DNA from: Actinostola sp. cb2023
Taxonomy: Eukaryota; Cnidaria; Anthozoa; Actiniaria; Actinostolidae
Reading direction: 5' to 3'
NCBI GenBank assembly: GCA_033675265.1
Contig: JAUJYZ010000412.1
Coordinates: 868,001-932,000, forward strand
DNA length: 64,000 nt
The notes beneath the pieces are model-generated. The model made no database searches, was not told the origin of the DNA, and worked only from the letters and a program-made list of their open reading frames with translations. Position numbers and translations under genes: made by a program. Below are positions 31,487 to 43,578 of this stretch, one piece after another (within the stretch, counting starts at the first letter, position 1; each line of letters begins with the position of its first letter).

Positions 31487-33115
31487 CATACCTGCCAACC
31501 CCCCGAGCCCTCACATCTTGAGACTGGAAATTATAGGCTAAACTAGACATTGCTATGGGCAATGTACACTCGTGCCCTGTTGAGAATGAGCTACATGTAC
31601 TGACATGCTTCATTGGGATCCCTGTGGTAGTGTGGATACGAGTTTTATTTTTGCTTGAAAGCTTCCCTTTTCTACCTGGAACCAGCACATGTAGTTATCT
31701 TTCGTGATCAATGCCGTATGTTTTATATTTCGCTGTTAGAGTGAAAATATTTGAACATTTTAAAAGTAAAATCAAGAGACCATTATCTTGGTATATAAAA
31801 ATGTATTCAACGAGTAAAGTTCAATGATTGATAGTGTTGTTGTCGGTCGATTTTTCATTTAGACTTCGAAATATAAAATACCATAAATATAAGCTTGTGG
31901 TTTCCTTTCTAGTAGAACACATAGACGTCCAGCTATTCGTGTGCTTATATCAGTTGGACGATAAGGATTTTCACTGAATGTGGCGTGTGTGTCAGTTGTA
32001 TAATTGGGCTTCCTGTGGTTTCAGGTAGCCCAAGCGTAGAAATCAGTGGATCGTGACGTCTTTGGATTTTCGTTTTGGGTCGGGAATGAGCTCTGATAAA
32101 GCCTTCAAAGGGTATGAGATTCTCAAAAATGTCTTCACAACAGTAGTCTGAAAATTAAAGAACAAATTGGTGTAGAAATTTGAGCAAGAAATTCTGGTTT
32201 TGAGTGGTTTTGAGCGATTCGAAAATTTTGGTTCAGGTCATTTTATAGTTTTGTGTATGAGTTTGTTTGTTTCTAGAATACTAGAAATAAAGAATAATAG
32301 TTGTTGAAGTCCCCTGTGTAGTTTTCTTGAGGTTTTGAGTTGTATTTATTCGATGATGGGTCAGTTGTCTTGTGAATTTTGATGTGTTGACTAGCGCTGA
32401 ACGGCGACCGATGAAGGGGATGCCCGGGCTCTGACTTGTTGCTTTATACCTCGTCTTTTTATCCTTCATTGGGCCAACACATTTAATTTCGCCACTCTTT
32501 AACATTGCGATTGTGCGAGACAATTCAGTAGTACAAAATTCCCTTCCTAATAGACACACCAGCTTTGACGTGACTATATCATGTTTTGGATTTGCCAAAG
32601 TCCCACATCGATTACGAGAAAGATAAATGTTTGTATATAAATAGTTCCAAGACATTTACATGTAGATACTAGGCCTCGGTACTAGGCGTTGCAAACCTTC
32701 TCCCCTTGCCCTCCCCCTTCTCTGATCCCCAACCCTCTCCCCTATTTATATTTGGGTCTCGATAGCATGTGACCGGATATTGCACAACTTTGCGATTTTC
32801 TGACATTGAAAAAAAAAAAAAAAAAAAAAAAAAAATACGCGTTGGATTTTATAACTCGTGCGGCCTACGGCCTGGGCACGAGTAATTAGCGTTATAAAAA
32901 AAAAGAAGACATTTGTATCGCCTGATAAGCGAATAAACGACCGTTTCCCATGAAAAGACACATATTCTAATATTGAAAAAGATCGTTACGTTGTATTACG
33001 CAATTTCACCGTAAATCGTGTTTAGCCGGGAGATTTTGTCTTCAAACCGGGAGACCGGGAGTTGAGTTCCAAAATCTGGAGACTCCCGGCTAAACCGGGA
33101 GAGTTGGCAGGTCTG
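31487..33115. mobile_element. 1.6-kb element with CATACCTGCCAAC ends
   Basis: Ends CATACCTGCCAAC and GTTGGCAGGTCTG (one mismatch), flanked by 7-bp GTAACAC (31,480-31,486; 33,116-33,122). The right subterminal region repeats CCGGGAGA and CTCCCGGC. The uninterrupted counterpart is visible at 36,975-37,000. TIR style is hAT-like, but the duplication is 7 bp. A 124-codon minus-strand ORF (32,281-32,655) inside is unrecognised. Confidence 0.7.
32753..32900 (+). repeat. Repeat shared with 56.57-56.68 kb
   Basis: CTCGATAGCATGTGACCGGA followed by TATTGCACAACTTTGCGATTT is nearly identical at 56,572. It is followed here by a run of about 29 A and the phrase ATAACTCGTGC...GCACGAGTAAT. Confidence 0.75.
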
Positions 33116-33311
33116 GTAACACACATGCAAATGAAGCTGTTCTCGTGGCTGTGGTGACAAGTAGCATTGCCATACAATAAATTTCAAATATTAACATTCT
33201 GTTCTGAGAAAAAAGCAACAAATAAACCGAAATTCTTGCTTTTTGGGCGCCATCTTTAACACAGGAAGACCGCGAACGAACACAGGTAGCCCAATTTTGA
33301 AACTGAAAAAC

Positions 33312-33638
33312 AAGCTTCCGCAACTATGCACGTGTCCTCAGTTAGGCTACGTTCATTATGTATACCATAGGGGGGGGGGGGGGGCAGAGGAAATTAGGGG
33401 GGATCTGAAAATATTTTACTTGGACAGGGGGGTGTCAAAATTTTGAAGGATGAGAGGGGAGGGTTGTCGATTTTTTGCAGTGTCTTGCTGGTGAGTCATA
33501 AAAATGCTTTTCAATCCCCTGAGATTTTCACCAATCTGAAACTAGTATTTCTAAAATGCCATGCATACATATTATACCCTATGGTATACATAATGAACGT
33601 AGCCTAACTGAGGACACGTGCATAGTTGCGGAAGCTTT
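33312..33638. mobile_element. Fold-back MITE with ~60-bp arms and a G run
   Basis: AAGCTTCCGCAACTATGCAC followed by GTGTCCTCAGTTAGGCTACG is inverted at 33,573-33,638. A run of 15 G lies just inside the left arm (33,370-33,384). Confidence 0.75.
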
Positions 33639-33832
33639 TTTTACTCGGGCCTATCCACAGGAAGCCCGAGTTATAAATTGGGCTTTCTTTTTCTTCGTCG
33701 GTCACAAAATGGACAAATCGTCATGACAGCGCATGCGCTCGGTCGTATATCGCAGGCTCATATCGCAGGCTCATACGAGACGTGCACGTTTGACTCATTC
33801 GAAGAAGGAATACTTCTGTGCCTGTGGAGGAG

Positions 33833-34707
33833 TAGCCTGCGTCACATCCGGACTTTTCTCTCGTATAGTCCGTCTGCGAATCAGCGCCAATAACCGTGTT
33901 CTGGACACCCTGCGACTTACGCGATTATATATAATAGATTCTGATTGGTTCTCAGTGATGCTAGTTCTTACACGAACTCCTATTGGATAATCTTATCGCA
34001 CTGGATGTTATGACAGATTTAAACCGGAAGTTTGGCGCGAAATTGAACCACGAGCGGCCCACGGGCGATAGGATAATATTCATTTATGTTCTTTTACAAA
34101 TATATGCAAATTAAAGAGAGAACATTTGTAAGTTACCTGGAGTTCCTTTTAAATCGATCGATTCCTCTTCCAATGAATTCAAACATTCTGCTAAAACAGC
34201 CATTTATAAGTGTCTTTTAAAATCCTAACCGTCGTGTTAGCCGTTGCTTCTAAAATCCTAACCGTCGTGTAATATAGCGATAGGCCATGGGTTCAAACGT
34301 AGCGAACTGACTGACGCGAACATGATATCCCTCCAACGGCCGGTCGCCGATATTACACGACGGTTAGGATTTTAGAAGACGGCTAACGACGGTTAGGATT
34401 TTAAAAGACACTTTATATAAATGGCTGTTTTAGCAGAATGTTTGAATTCATTGGAAGAGAAATCGATTTAAAAGGAACTCCAGGTAACTTATAAATGTTC
34501 TCTTCAAACTTCCGGTTTTAAATCTTTCATAACATCCGGTGCGATAAGATTATCCAATAGGAGTTCGTGTAAGAACGAGCATCACTGAGAACCAATCAGA
34601 ATCTATTATATATAATCGCGTAAGTCGCAGGGTATCCAGAACACGGTTATTGGCGCTGATTCGCAGACGGACTATACGAGAGAAAAGTCCGGATGTGACG
34701 CAGCCTA
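33833..34707. mobile_element. TAGCCTGCG-type fold-back element, 875 bp
   Basis: Ends TAGCCTGCGTCACATCC and GGATGTGACGCAGCCTA with inverted arms of about 400 bp, flanked by a perfect 9-bp repeat GTGGAGGAG (33,824-33,832; 34,708-34,716). The inner arms contain ATCCTAACCGTCGTGT in both orientations. Same family as 9,211-10,033. Confidence 0.85.
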
Positions 34708-34757
34708 GTGGAGGAGTCGTTTGAAAAAGTTCGATATTCCTCTTTCGGACAAAGCTC

Positions 34758-36057
34758 ATGACATCGTCGATAACTGAGATGATATATCGCTTGCTGTTAG
34801 ACACGCTCTTCTCACTTACAAATGCACACGCTGTTCGTGGTAGGCCCACACTAAAAGAAGACGAGCGTTTTCGAAACGGGTCGGTCCACGAACTCAAAGA
34901 GCTACAAATCAATACAAATGAGCTACAAAATAACATAAATATGAACATTATGAACTCAAATAAGAACTCATCTGAGAACTGCATAGCTATGCACAGTGTA
35001 TTACACAACACGAAGCCTGATGAACTGAAGTTTGACGACAAAAAGCAAACAGATATCTTGAAGAAAGGTGAGAACTTCAAAGCGGCCATGATAGAATCGT
35101 ACGAACTACATAAAGCTAGTACTGAATCAATATTACAAGATTGTCAACAACAGCTTACTATTGTAGAGACGAAATCAAATGTTCGCATCCAGGCTAACCT
35201 TTGTAGTGAAAATGTTCATGATGACTCGTCAATTAATGAAATAAATGAGTTTAGATCTCGACTACGTGTAATGTTTGTTTCTTGTATAAGAAAAAACTGT
35301 GCCAGCATCGTCACAGATTCATCATATTGTCAATAATATACGTATTGCTCGACGTGACTGCTATAGACCTACATGTATTCCCAGTACTATAAAAAGACAG
35401 TCTTTTAGAAAGATCACTTACCGCTCTATTCATATTGTCTCCAAAAGAAGAAAGAAAAAGGCTTTACAACGAGTTTTGAAGGAGCCAAATCTACAATCAA
35501 TGGGTTTTATAGATGAAAACTGTTCTTCAAAGTCCACTACATATAAAAGTCTTAATCACAGAAGAAATTTCTGTCAGTCTGCATTGAGAACAGATATAGA
35601 AAAGAATCCTGGTCCTACTCTACTTATTGATCCAAACAAAACAATAAGAGCACCTTATAGTCAAGGCAATATTTTAGTATTTGGTCGAAATGCTGGACAA
35701 CAATGTGTTGCAATGAGTTTGTGTTCTTTGATATACAATAAAAGACAACCAACAACCTCCCAGAGTGACCTGGTGCAAATAATGAATATTGGGAATGAGT
35801 TGTATACAAGCTTATCTCAATCAGCTGGACAGTCATTTTTGATGATGACAGAATTACCAACAATGCTCACAGTATATGATACAGACTATCAATTTGAATA
35901 CAGCGAAAGCTACACTGGTAATGTACATTTTGACAGAGCAATAAATATTGAGGGTTATACCTACTGCATGCCCATAGATAGAGCTTTTGAATGTCTGTTG
36001 AGGGAAAATTATACTTCATTTCATATTAACAATAGGATCCATTGCTGTTCAGAATAG
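34758..36057 (+). pseudogene. 2A-like peptide plus peptidase-like domain, one frame break
   Basis: Frame 1 (34,758-35,336) is a charged, helical N-terminal region. A one-base break near 35,325 moves to the frame 35,299-36,057. There a basic stretch (SKRRKKKALQRV) precedes DIEKNPGP at 35,593-35,616, a match to the 2A ribosome-skipping consensus D-x-E-x-N-P-G-P; separation would fall between 35,613 and 35,614. After it comes GQQCVAMSLCSLIYN and a region with IMNIGNELYTSLSQS, LTELPTMLTVYDTDY and YCMPIDRAFECLL. The Q-x-C...H layout resembles OTU-like cysteine peptidases carried by invertebrate transposons. The expected His part is lost after a stop at 36,055. Parent element type is uncertain (LINE or Helentron). 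Confidence 0.6.
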
Positions 36058-36764
36058 AACAATGACCACTAACTAGAAAGTTTACACACTGAATTGTGAA
36101 ACATTAATAATGGACACTCATTACAAAACATTCCTCATCTGATCTGATTCATTATTATATGTTCTTCCTTTTATTTTAGTTATTGTCAGTTACTGAAAAA
36201 GTATGAGTTTCAATAAAATTCACTAGTTGTCTAATTATAACAATATTGTATTATTGTAGGGGGGGGGGTTACTACCTTTCTCCAACTGGTAGGGGTGATC
36301 GACGTCCTTTTAGGGTTCAAAATATTTCCTATGTGAACCTTTTAGGGTTCCGACACAAGACAGTTATGTAACACGAGTCCATACCTTTTAGGGTCAATTG
36401 AAAGAACACAAGAAATATGTTGTCCAGTCACTGATTAAACGATATCAGCACAATCACTTTTCTGCCATATATGGCCATTGGCCATATATGGTCATATATT
36501 GCTTCAACAGCTCTTTTAATTTATGCATACTTTTTAGGGCTCGTTTTCAAAACCGGTCACTGATCACCCATATGGAAGTATTTTATATGTTGGCATCATA
36601 AACTATTTATTTTAAAATTAGTTTCATAAATAAAATAACACAAAAGCCTGCATGACTACAATGGGCAGATATCCTAACATCCTTATTCTTGGATGAAAAG
36701 CTTATGTAGCAATGTTTAGCATTCAACAGCACTTTAATTTGTATTTCACCATTAGAAGCCCGAG

Positions 36765-37024
36765 TAAACGCTTGTAGAGCGTCTTGTTTCAGTTTCAAAA
36801 TTGGGCTACCTGTGTTCGTTCGCGGTCTTCCTGTGTTAAAGATGGCGCCCAGAAAGCAAGAATTTCAGTTTATTTGTTGCTTTTTTCTCAGAACAGAATG
36901 TTAATTTTTGAAATTTATTGAATGGCAATGCTACTTGTCACCACAGCCACGAGAAAACGGCTTCATTTGCATGTGTGTTTCTACTACGATCTTTACGAAG
37001 GTAATAAATTCACGACCTAACTTA
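36765..37024. repeat. Right-arm segment of the composite element
   Basis: Inverted match to 33,300-33,116 joined to 31,480-31,436, without the 1.6-kb insertion. It includes two CCTGTGTT motifs (36,811 and 36,830). Upstream, 36,060-36,760 holds no recognised gene; there is a G run at 36,259 and the phrase CCTTTTAGGGTT three times near 36,300-36,390. Confidence 0.6.
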
Positions 37025-38270
37025 GGGAACGAGTCCAAATATCGGAATCGGGTTCTACCGATTCCGATCAATCGGAAATAAATCCGTTCCGAATTCCACC
37101 CGATTTTATCGGAATTGATAGAATCGGAATCGGTACCGAAAGAATTGGATTCCGATCAATCGGAAATAAATCCGTTCCGATGATAACCTGAAGTCCGCCC
37201 GATTTTATCGGTAGAGAATCGGAAACCTTCCTTTGGATTCGGAAAATTTAAAAAAGTCGAACACTACCACCGGGCTGATGGTTGAATGTTGATGTATCAA
37301 TGAAAGACATTTTGTAGATTCTAGGCTTTCATCTGATTGATGCAAAGTAACGAGTGAATGAATGTACATGTACTTTATTTGCACTTTTGCATTGCATAGA
37401 ATTTATAGAATTACATATTTCGGTATGTATAAAAGCGAGAGCCATGACTGAGGTGAGTTCGATCTACGTTTGTAGTGCGCTGAGACGGCTTGTGATAAAT
37501 GAAGTAGATCTGTACATAATTATTTTGAAACAGAATGAATTACAGAGAAGAATCGGAGAACTGATACCACAGGCAGCCCAAGCAATACATTTGTGGAGTG
37601 TACGGACGGATTTACAGTGAATGTATGGGGCGAAAAATACGTATTTTTTGTTTTAATAAATTTGAACATACCTTGGGTCCTCTGTTGTTGTTAATGCTAT
37701 TTAACATCATTCTGGCTGGTTTTTAGCCGTTTTAGAGCGGTTTTTGAAAAATTAGCTCACCAGTCAATAAATATTAGAAGGCTGGTGACTCCAGCTCGAC
37801 ATTACTTGTGTTCGATGGCCAAGAAAATCATGTTTAATCCATCCTTTGCCTCCAAAATCCCCTCAGCACCACAGCTCGATGATCCTTCTCTCCAGAAACC
37901 CGCATTATTTCCACAGATCCCGAGTTAAACCTCATGAAATCCTCAATAATGAGCGATTATCTGCTACACTTTTTGCTTCAGATTATGCGTTAGCCGTCGA
38001 ATATGGACACCGATTTGACCGTTGACTTTTAACTCGATCTGATTGGACGAGTTACCATGGAGTAGGTTCACGTCCTCCCGTCTCCCACAGGGACTGGAGG
38101 AAATCCTACCACAATGTGTCTATACTTAATATTTATCGGACAAAATGTATTTATTTCGGAATGATATATTTCGGTATTACCGAAACCGATCAAAAAGAGA
38201 GTAAGAATAAGAGAGAGTAGAGCCAGGAAGGCCCAAATCCTCACTTGACGTAGATGCACAAGGTAGGCCA

Positions 38271-39665
38271 TTGGTTCGAAGATTTGACAAGCACATTCCA
38301 CCAGCTGTCATTCAATTCCTATACAGCCTTCAGAATGTCCATGGTCTGTCACTTGAGGATGCCATCACACATATCAGAGGAAAACTTGTACCTCCTGGGT
38401 ATGTCCCCTGCAGCTTCCGGGAAAACACACCTGAGAGTTTCTTGATAAGCTAAGGTCAATTGTTGCAACATGGCGCTACAGAGATATGATTGTGCATTTG
38501 GAAACACACCAGAGAATGTGGCCCAGCTGGCATGAATCTGAAAGGATTCGATGATGCAATGTTGGATCCAGGTACTGGATTAACACAAGCAGCACTGACA
38601 GGGGAGCGCAAGCAATCTGTCCAAGATGCAGAAAGAATGCTGTCATTTCTAGTGTCTAATTTCTTGGCAGAAAATGGATATGCTTCAGAAGCCACTTAGA
38701 TGTATGTCCAAACAGTAGCAGGATGGCATGAGGCTGCAGATGGACATGGGATAACAGAGCTTGAGAGATGAAAAGAAACTATACCATGCTCAATATGATA
38801 TTAGACGAGTGGATGCCATGGCACAGAACCACCTACGATTTTGCAACCATTGATATCAACAAGTTAGTTGCTTTTTAATTAAAGAATATAATTTTAAAAC
38901 ATTTATTTAAAACATTGCAAATACATGTGTGTAATATACAGTCATTTGCAAAAATTCTGGCCGCCACGATATATCAATATATCGGGTGCATCACTAATAC
39001 TATTAAATGAAGCAAAATTTGCAAACAACAAACGTAAGACTAAAATAAACATTATACTGAATATTTCTACCAACTTTGCTGACATTAAACCACTTTAAGG
39101 GGATTTGTTTCGATTATTTAATTACGGTACCCATAATGCACCCAATATATTGATATTTCGCAGCGGCCAGAATTTTTGCAAATGTATATATATGTATAAA
39201 GTACATGTACCTTTAATGCAATAACATTTTTATTCCTATACTCTATTGTATTTATTACAGACCAGTCAAGGGACTTTGTGGCTTTTCTCGGGAAACAATC
39301 ATTGCTGTCACAACTAACATAGAGAGCTTGAAATATCGAAGGCGTCAGAATGGGGAGATAGGTTATGAGGAGCATCCACGAGCAGGCTCTACTGATGATG
39401 TAGAAGCATTCTTTGCATTGGTCCATAGGTTCTTAGGGAACATATTCACACTAAAAGAATTTAAAATCATGTGGAGGAAGGTTGTGAGGTAATATTAAAC
39501 ATGATGGTGATGATGACCCACAACAACACCCACTGCGACTTCATCGCCTTGTCATAAATCGAAGAGAGGATGCTTCAATTTTTGTTTCTGGGAGAAGTTT
39601 CCTACCAGCAAGAAACCAGGTAACAATCAGGCAGAGATTGTTCAGACCAAGTGCAAGTCTACGAT
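38271..39665 (+). pseudogene. Transposase-like protein of an unnamed cnidarian-type family
   Basis: Pieces in order and orientation: FDKHIPPAVIQFLYSLQNVH and LVPPGYVPCSFRENTPESFL; a frame change to ATWRYRDMIVHLE; another to CGPAGMNLKGFDDAML and LTGERKQSVQDAERM; then VAGWHEAADG and LDEWMPWHRTTYDFATIDIN. An intron follows (38,863-39,260), and the next exon reads KGLCGFSRETIIAVTTNIE, HPRAGSTDDVEAFFALVHRF and LKEFKIMWRKVV. A last piece has REDASIFVSGRSFLPARNQ. I recognise this order from abundant uncharacterised cnidarian proteins. The TDDVEAFF block with its acidic residues suggests a nuclease core, by inference. At least three frame changes make it non-functional. Confidence 0.6.
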
Positions 39666-40439
39666 CAGATATAATTAGTATTTTAAATATTTATTGAAAA
39701 ATATTATACTACATGTATATTATATACATGTAGTGTAAATATATATTAATCTGTGAATTAGTTAACCAATTAATATTGAAGGGAGGCTGAGAATGAAAAC
39801 AGCTTAAGTGATGTATGTTTTTGATCATTTTGAAAATGTTATGCAATTATTGCTTCAAAAATACGTACAACTTCATATATTATACTCTCCTCCCATATTT
39901 GTCCTGAAGCAATTCATGCATTTTTAAAATGTTCAGAAACGTCACTTAAGCCGTTTTTATTCTCAGCCCTTCATTATTATTGTTTGCACTCTAAGAGCAC
40001 TCTATTATACAAATATATTAAATGTATCTTAAATATTTATTATATTTATTGAATAATATATATAATTAAAGTGAAGAACAATAATTATTATTATTGGATG
40101 CCATGCCTGCATGGCAATATATGAATTAAATTCATAATTAAAGTGATATATATTATACTCTTTTTTATTATATATATATAGTCATGCAATCTCAAGAATT
40201 AAGGCTGTCAGAGTTGAAATAAAAATACAAAACTGTCATGATACAATATGACCATATATACAGAATTAATTATCTTGCTAGACTGATGTTGATTGAATCC
40301 AGATGATGATCATGCATATCATGACTCTTTGGACAGCTTTGGGTAAGGGAAAATAAAATTGTTTACATGTGTACTATATATCTTTTATATCTATTATGAA
40401 ATGAAATATTGTTTCACAATATGTGCATGACCATGTATA

Positions 40440-40696
40440 CAGTCATTCTCAAAAAGGTTGTCCAGATGAAAAGACTACAATACTACAATAAAGTCCTGTG
40501 ATTCATTATGTTTTCAATTTCCTCGTGTGGAATTTCAATTTGAGATGCAAAAGTACACGGCATTGTGAGAACTGAATGTAACGCCGCTGGTATCAACTCA
40601 CAGTTCCGCGTGCAGAAATTGAAACCATAATGAATCACGTGACTTTATTGTAGTATTGTAGTCTTTTCATCTGAACAACCTTTTTGAGAATGACTG
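40440..40696. mobile_element. Tc1/mariner-type MITE, copy 2
   Basis: 257 bp, ends CAGTCATTCTCAAAAAGG and CCTTTTTGAGAATGACTG, flanked by TA; about 90% like 17,995-18,261 by eye. Confidence 0.85.
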
Positions 40697-41004
40697 TATG
40701 TTCAGGTAAATTATGCACAACCAGTGCTAACCTGAAAAACAGTTGCAATTAAACCAAACGGGTTGAATTTTTGCAATAAAGCTTTTTGTAAACATTGTTT
40801 TCATTTGAATTAGACTTGCTGTGAGGTCCCTATCAACATGAACTAACAATAACATTTATGGTATATAACATTAACATAAGTAGAACTGAATGGTCCCTAT
40901 CGAAATGGCTGGCAATAATATAAATTAAGATAATTTAGTTTTTGAAAGATATAAATTGACTTATTAATTATTACTACACTAGATGTAAATCAGAATTGTA
41001 TCTG

Positions 41005-41931
41005 TTATTTGGTTGGTTTTTTCTCCCATGCTCCTTTCTTAACAATGTTCAGTCCTCCTTCAAACTTAAACGATAATACCTTTGGAATCCATCTTCTTCT
41101 TATGTTCTCCATTTTAATGTGGACTATTTCCTTTCGAAGAATGGCTTTTGTCAGCTTTGGTATTTTTTCTACACCACAATAACCCAATGTTCTCCACGTA
41201 CACATTTGTTCATCCCAGAATTCAAACATGTGAGCATTTTTATCCTGGATGTTGTTTGGTTCTGCAGTAATGCAGAAAGATACTTCTTGTTTTGCAGCTC
41301 TTGCCTCTGATAATTTTTGGAAAGACTTTTGATAACGATCTTCCCACATCGAGCCTTTAATCTTGAAATATTCCGAACAAAGGACAATGTTCGTCCTCTT
41401 CTGTTGGTGTTGCCGAAACCGCATGAGCCGCTGGAGCAGGTAAAATACTAAATTGCCAAAGTATTGTGGCCATCATTGAAACGTCCCTTTCATCAGCAGA
41501 GTCAAAGAACTGTTGAAAATTATATGAATAACATATAAAGAAAAAGTGAAGCAACTGAGCAAAGTGGTAAGTACACTCCGAAGCAAGCAGCAAAAACTTC
41601 GATTAAACATACTTTATCACCTTTTTGAAGCTTTTAATAATCAACTAACCTGTAAATCAGACGACGAAGTAACTCGAATAAGTGCAGGACTTCTGATGTT
41701 CTTGAACATCAAGTCGATGGACATTCCATCGATCCAGCAAGGAACCAGAGCTATACGTCTTTCATTCATTTTATCAACGAAACTTAGGTGAATTTGTCTA
41801 CAAATTAGTTCGACACATTCAATACCAACAACAGAAACAGGATAGTCCATTTCAGACATGCAGTAAACATAAACAAGTGAGATATCTCTCAAAGAAGTTG
41901 CCTTGCAGCCAACTGACCGAAAGGCCGCCAT
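41005..41931 (-). CDS. Possible HIRAN-like accessory protein, two exons
   Basis: Exon 1 (41,931-41,650) opens MAAFRSVGCKATSLRDISLV in a good start context and stays open for 94 codons to ACAG|GTTAGT. The acceptor TTCAACAG places exon 2 at 41,509. Exon 2 in phase reads FFDSADERDVSMMATILW and stops near 41,358, while an overlapping frame stays open to 41,005. That second frame contains VSFCITAEPNNIQDKNAHMF, LGYCGVEKIPKLTKAI, then IRRRWIPKV. The EP-N-x2-D-x-N-A signature followed by G-Y-x-x3-I-P resembles HIRAN domains, which bind DNA ends. A one-base frame break or a missed short intron near 41,360-41,420 must be assumed. Lying opposite the transposase-like gene in the same element, it may be an accessory DNA-binding factor. 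Confidence 0.45.
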
Positions 41932-42688
41932 TGTTGTTGTTGACTCCGTGAAGTCGTAATTTGAGTGATGACGTCATCCACCAAGCGATAATATAGTATG
42001 AATTGCAATGCATTGTGGGATAGCAATGGACCCTCCTCTGGCTTGTACCATTATTATTTTGTCGCCGGATTCGTTGTCGCCTTTGAAAACACAAAACAGT
42101 GTCCATGATAATTAACAGACAACAGCATCTTCGATTGCACCACGTGCATTGACTGTTATGAAATTTCGAAATATTATATCCTTTACCAGTAAAATATAAT
42201 GCTTATGAGCTCGAAGAGCTATCAAAATAACACCTCTGGGTCGAAATTTGGAGCACTAGAGCATTTCTTTACCGAGTTACTGGCTAACAAAGTTTCCAAA
42301 TATTTGGCGCCATTTTGGTGGTGAGTGACACCACCACCACTCATGCATGGCCGACAGAATTTCGAAACATAAATTCAAGCTTAAAGTTGACAAACATCAC
42401 TTAATTTCACTATAAATAGAACTTCTAAGCATATATAAAACTCAAATCATTTAATTTGGCACAAATTTGCTGAATTCCACGACTTTTCAGAAACGTGACT
42501 AGCGTTAATTAGGTCAGATTTGCGTGACACAATTCAAAACACAAAATGTCGAGCACATCTGAAAATTTCTATAATCACAATTCTCTAAACCATATCAAAG
42601 AATCAAGTTTCAAGAATAAATTTTAGTTATAATTTTTGTGGTCTATGCCATGTTTCTAAAAATTTCAATCACGGCGTATGTATCTAGC

Positions 42689-42739
42689 TAGCCTGCGAAT
42701 ACGCGAGCGTAAAAAAGCGGCTGACTTATCCGCAGGCTA
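42689..42739. mobile_element. 51-bp minimal TAGCCTGCG element
   Basis: TAGCCTGCG at the left and CGCAGGCTA at the right enclose 33 bp, with a perfect 9-bp flanking repeat GTATCTAGC (42,680-42,688; 42,740-42,748). Confidence 0.8.
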
Positions 42740-43578
42740 GTATCTAGCGAGTCTCGTTGCTGTTTCCTACTACTTTTCGGTATGTATGAATGCTACAGAC
42801 TTTTATCTGCAAGTTACGATTTCTGAATCGTGATTTTGGCTGATTTTGGCGTCTCAAACATGATCTACTATGATTGCCGCGGAAAATCGACATCGCAAAA
42901 TTAGCACTGCATTTCAAAGATACGAAGCCGATACGAATGAATCAGGGCCATACCGATGAAATCGGAAGAAGTACCGACCAGTCGTACTGATCACACTGAT
43001 AACAGTGATCGGAAATATTTTTATCGGAATCGGAACAATTTGTTAAGTGTCCCTGACAAATCTTATCGGAAACGGAATCCGTTCCGATAATCGGATACCC
43101 GACCGATATTTGGACGTGTTCCCTTGATATATTAAAAAGACTCAAACATAAATAATCACCAAAGATGTTGAATCAGGGTATATATTTGATATATTGGATA
43201 TTGCAGTATTTCGTATTTCCGTGGTTTCCGTTAAATCTAGATGCCGCTGGGAAAGAGGCACACGAGGAAATGCTTTCAAGGTAGTAATGACCGGGGACAG
43301 CTAGGGCAATTACAAGCTGAGTGCGCTTGTTCCCGCTCTGGCCATAAGTACAAAACAATCGATGAAAATCGATGAAAATCGATGAAAATCGATCTATTTT
43401 AGGGCAATCGATAACAATCGATCAATCATAAGGCAATCGATCAAAGGTCACAGATTTTTGTTTCATCGATTGGTCATCGATTTCCAATATCAATCGATTA
43501 ATTGATATCGATTGATATCGATTGATATCGATTTTCATTGATTATCGATTTCATCGATTGCGTACACCGGGTAACACA

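Larger units (their letters stand above)
37025..43123. mobile_element. 6.1-kb element with ATCGG-repeat ends
   Basis: Ends GGGAACGAGTCCAAATATCG and CGATATTTGGACGTGTTCCC (one mismatch). Both subterminal regions (37,045-37,230; 42,930-43,105) are packed with ATCGGAAT/ATTCCGAT copies. It interrupts the right arm of the composite element; no exact target duplication is visible. It contains a plus-strand transposase-like pseudogene and a minus-strand HIRAN-like gene. Confidence 0.7.
31129..43571. mobile_element. 12.4-kb composite element with ATCGAT-rich inverted ends
   Basis: Ends CCCGGTGTACGCAATCGAT and ATCGATTGCGTACACCGGG, flanked by a 7-bp repeat TAACACA (31,122-31,128; 43,572-43,578). Inverted homology runs well inward: 31,270-31,440 matches 43,125-43,260, and 31,436-31,480 plus 33,116-33,300 match 36,765-37,024. 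The left arm is interrupted by a 1.6-kb element and the right arm by a 6.1-kb element. The core contains fold-backs and the 2A/peptidase-like gene. Confidence 0.75.

Noticed and set aside
32281..32655. 124-codon minus-strand ORF inside the 1.6-kb element
   Set aside because: No recognisable motif and no second copy in the window; could be chance in a less AT-rich stretch.
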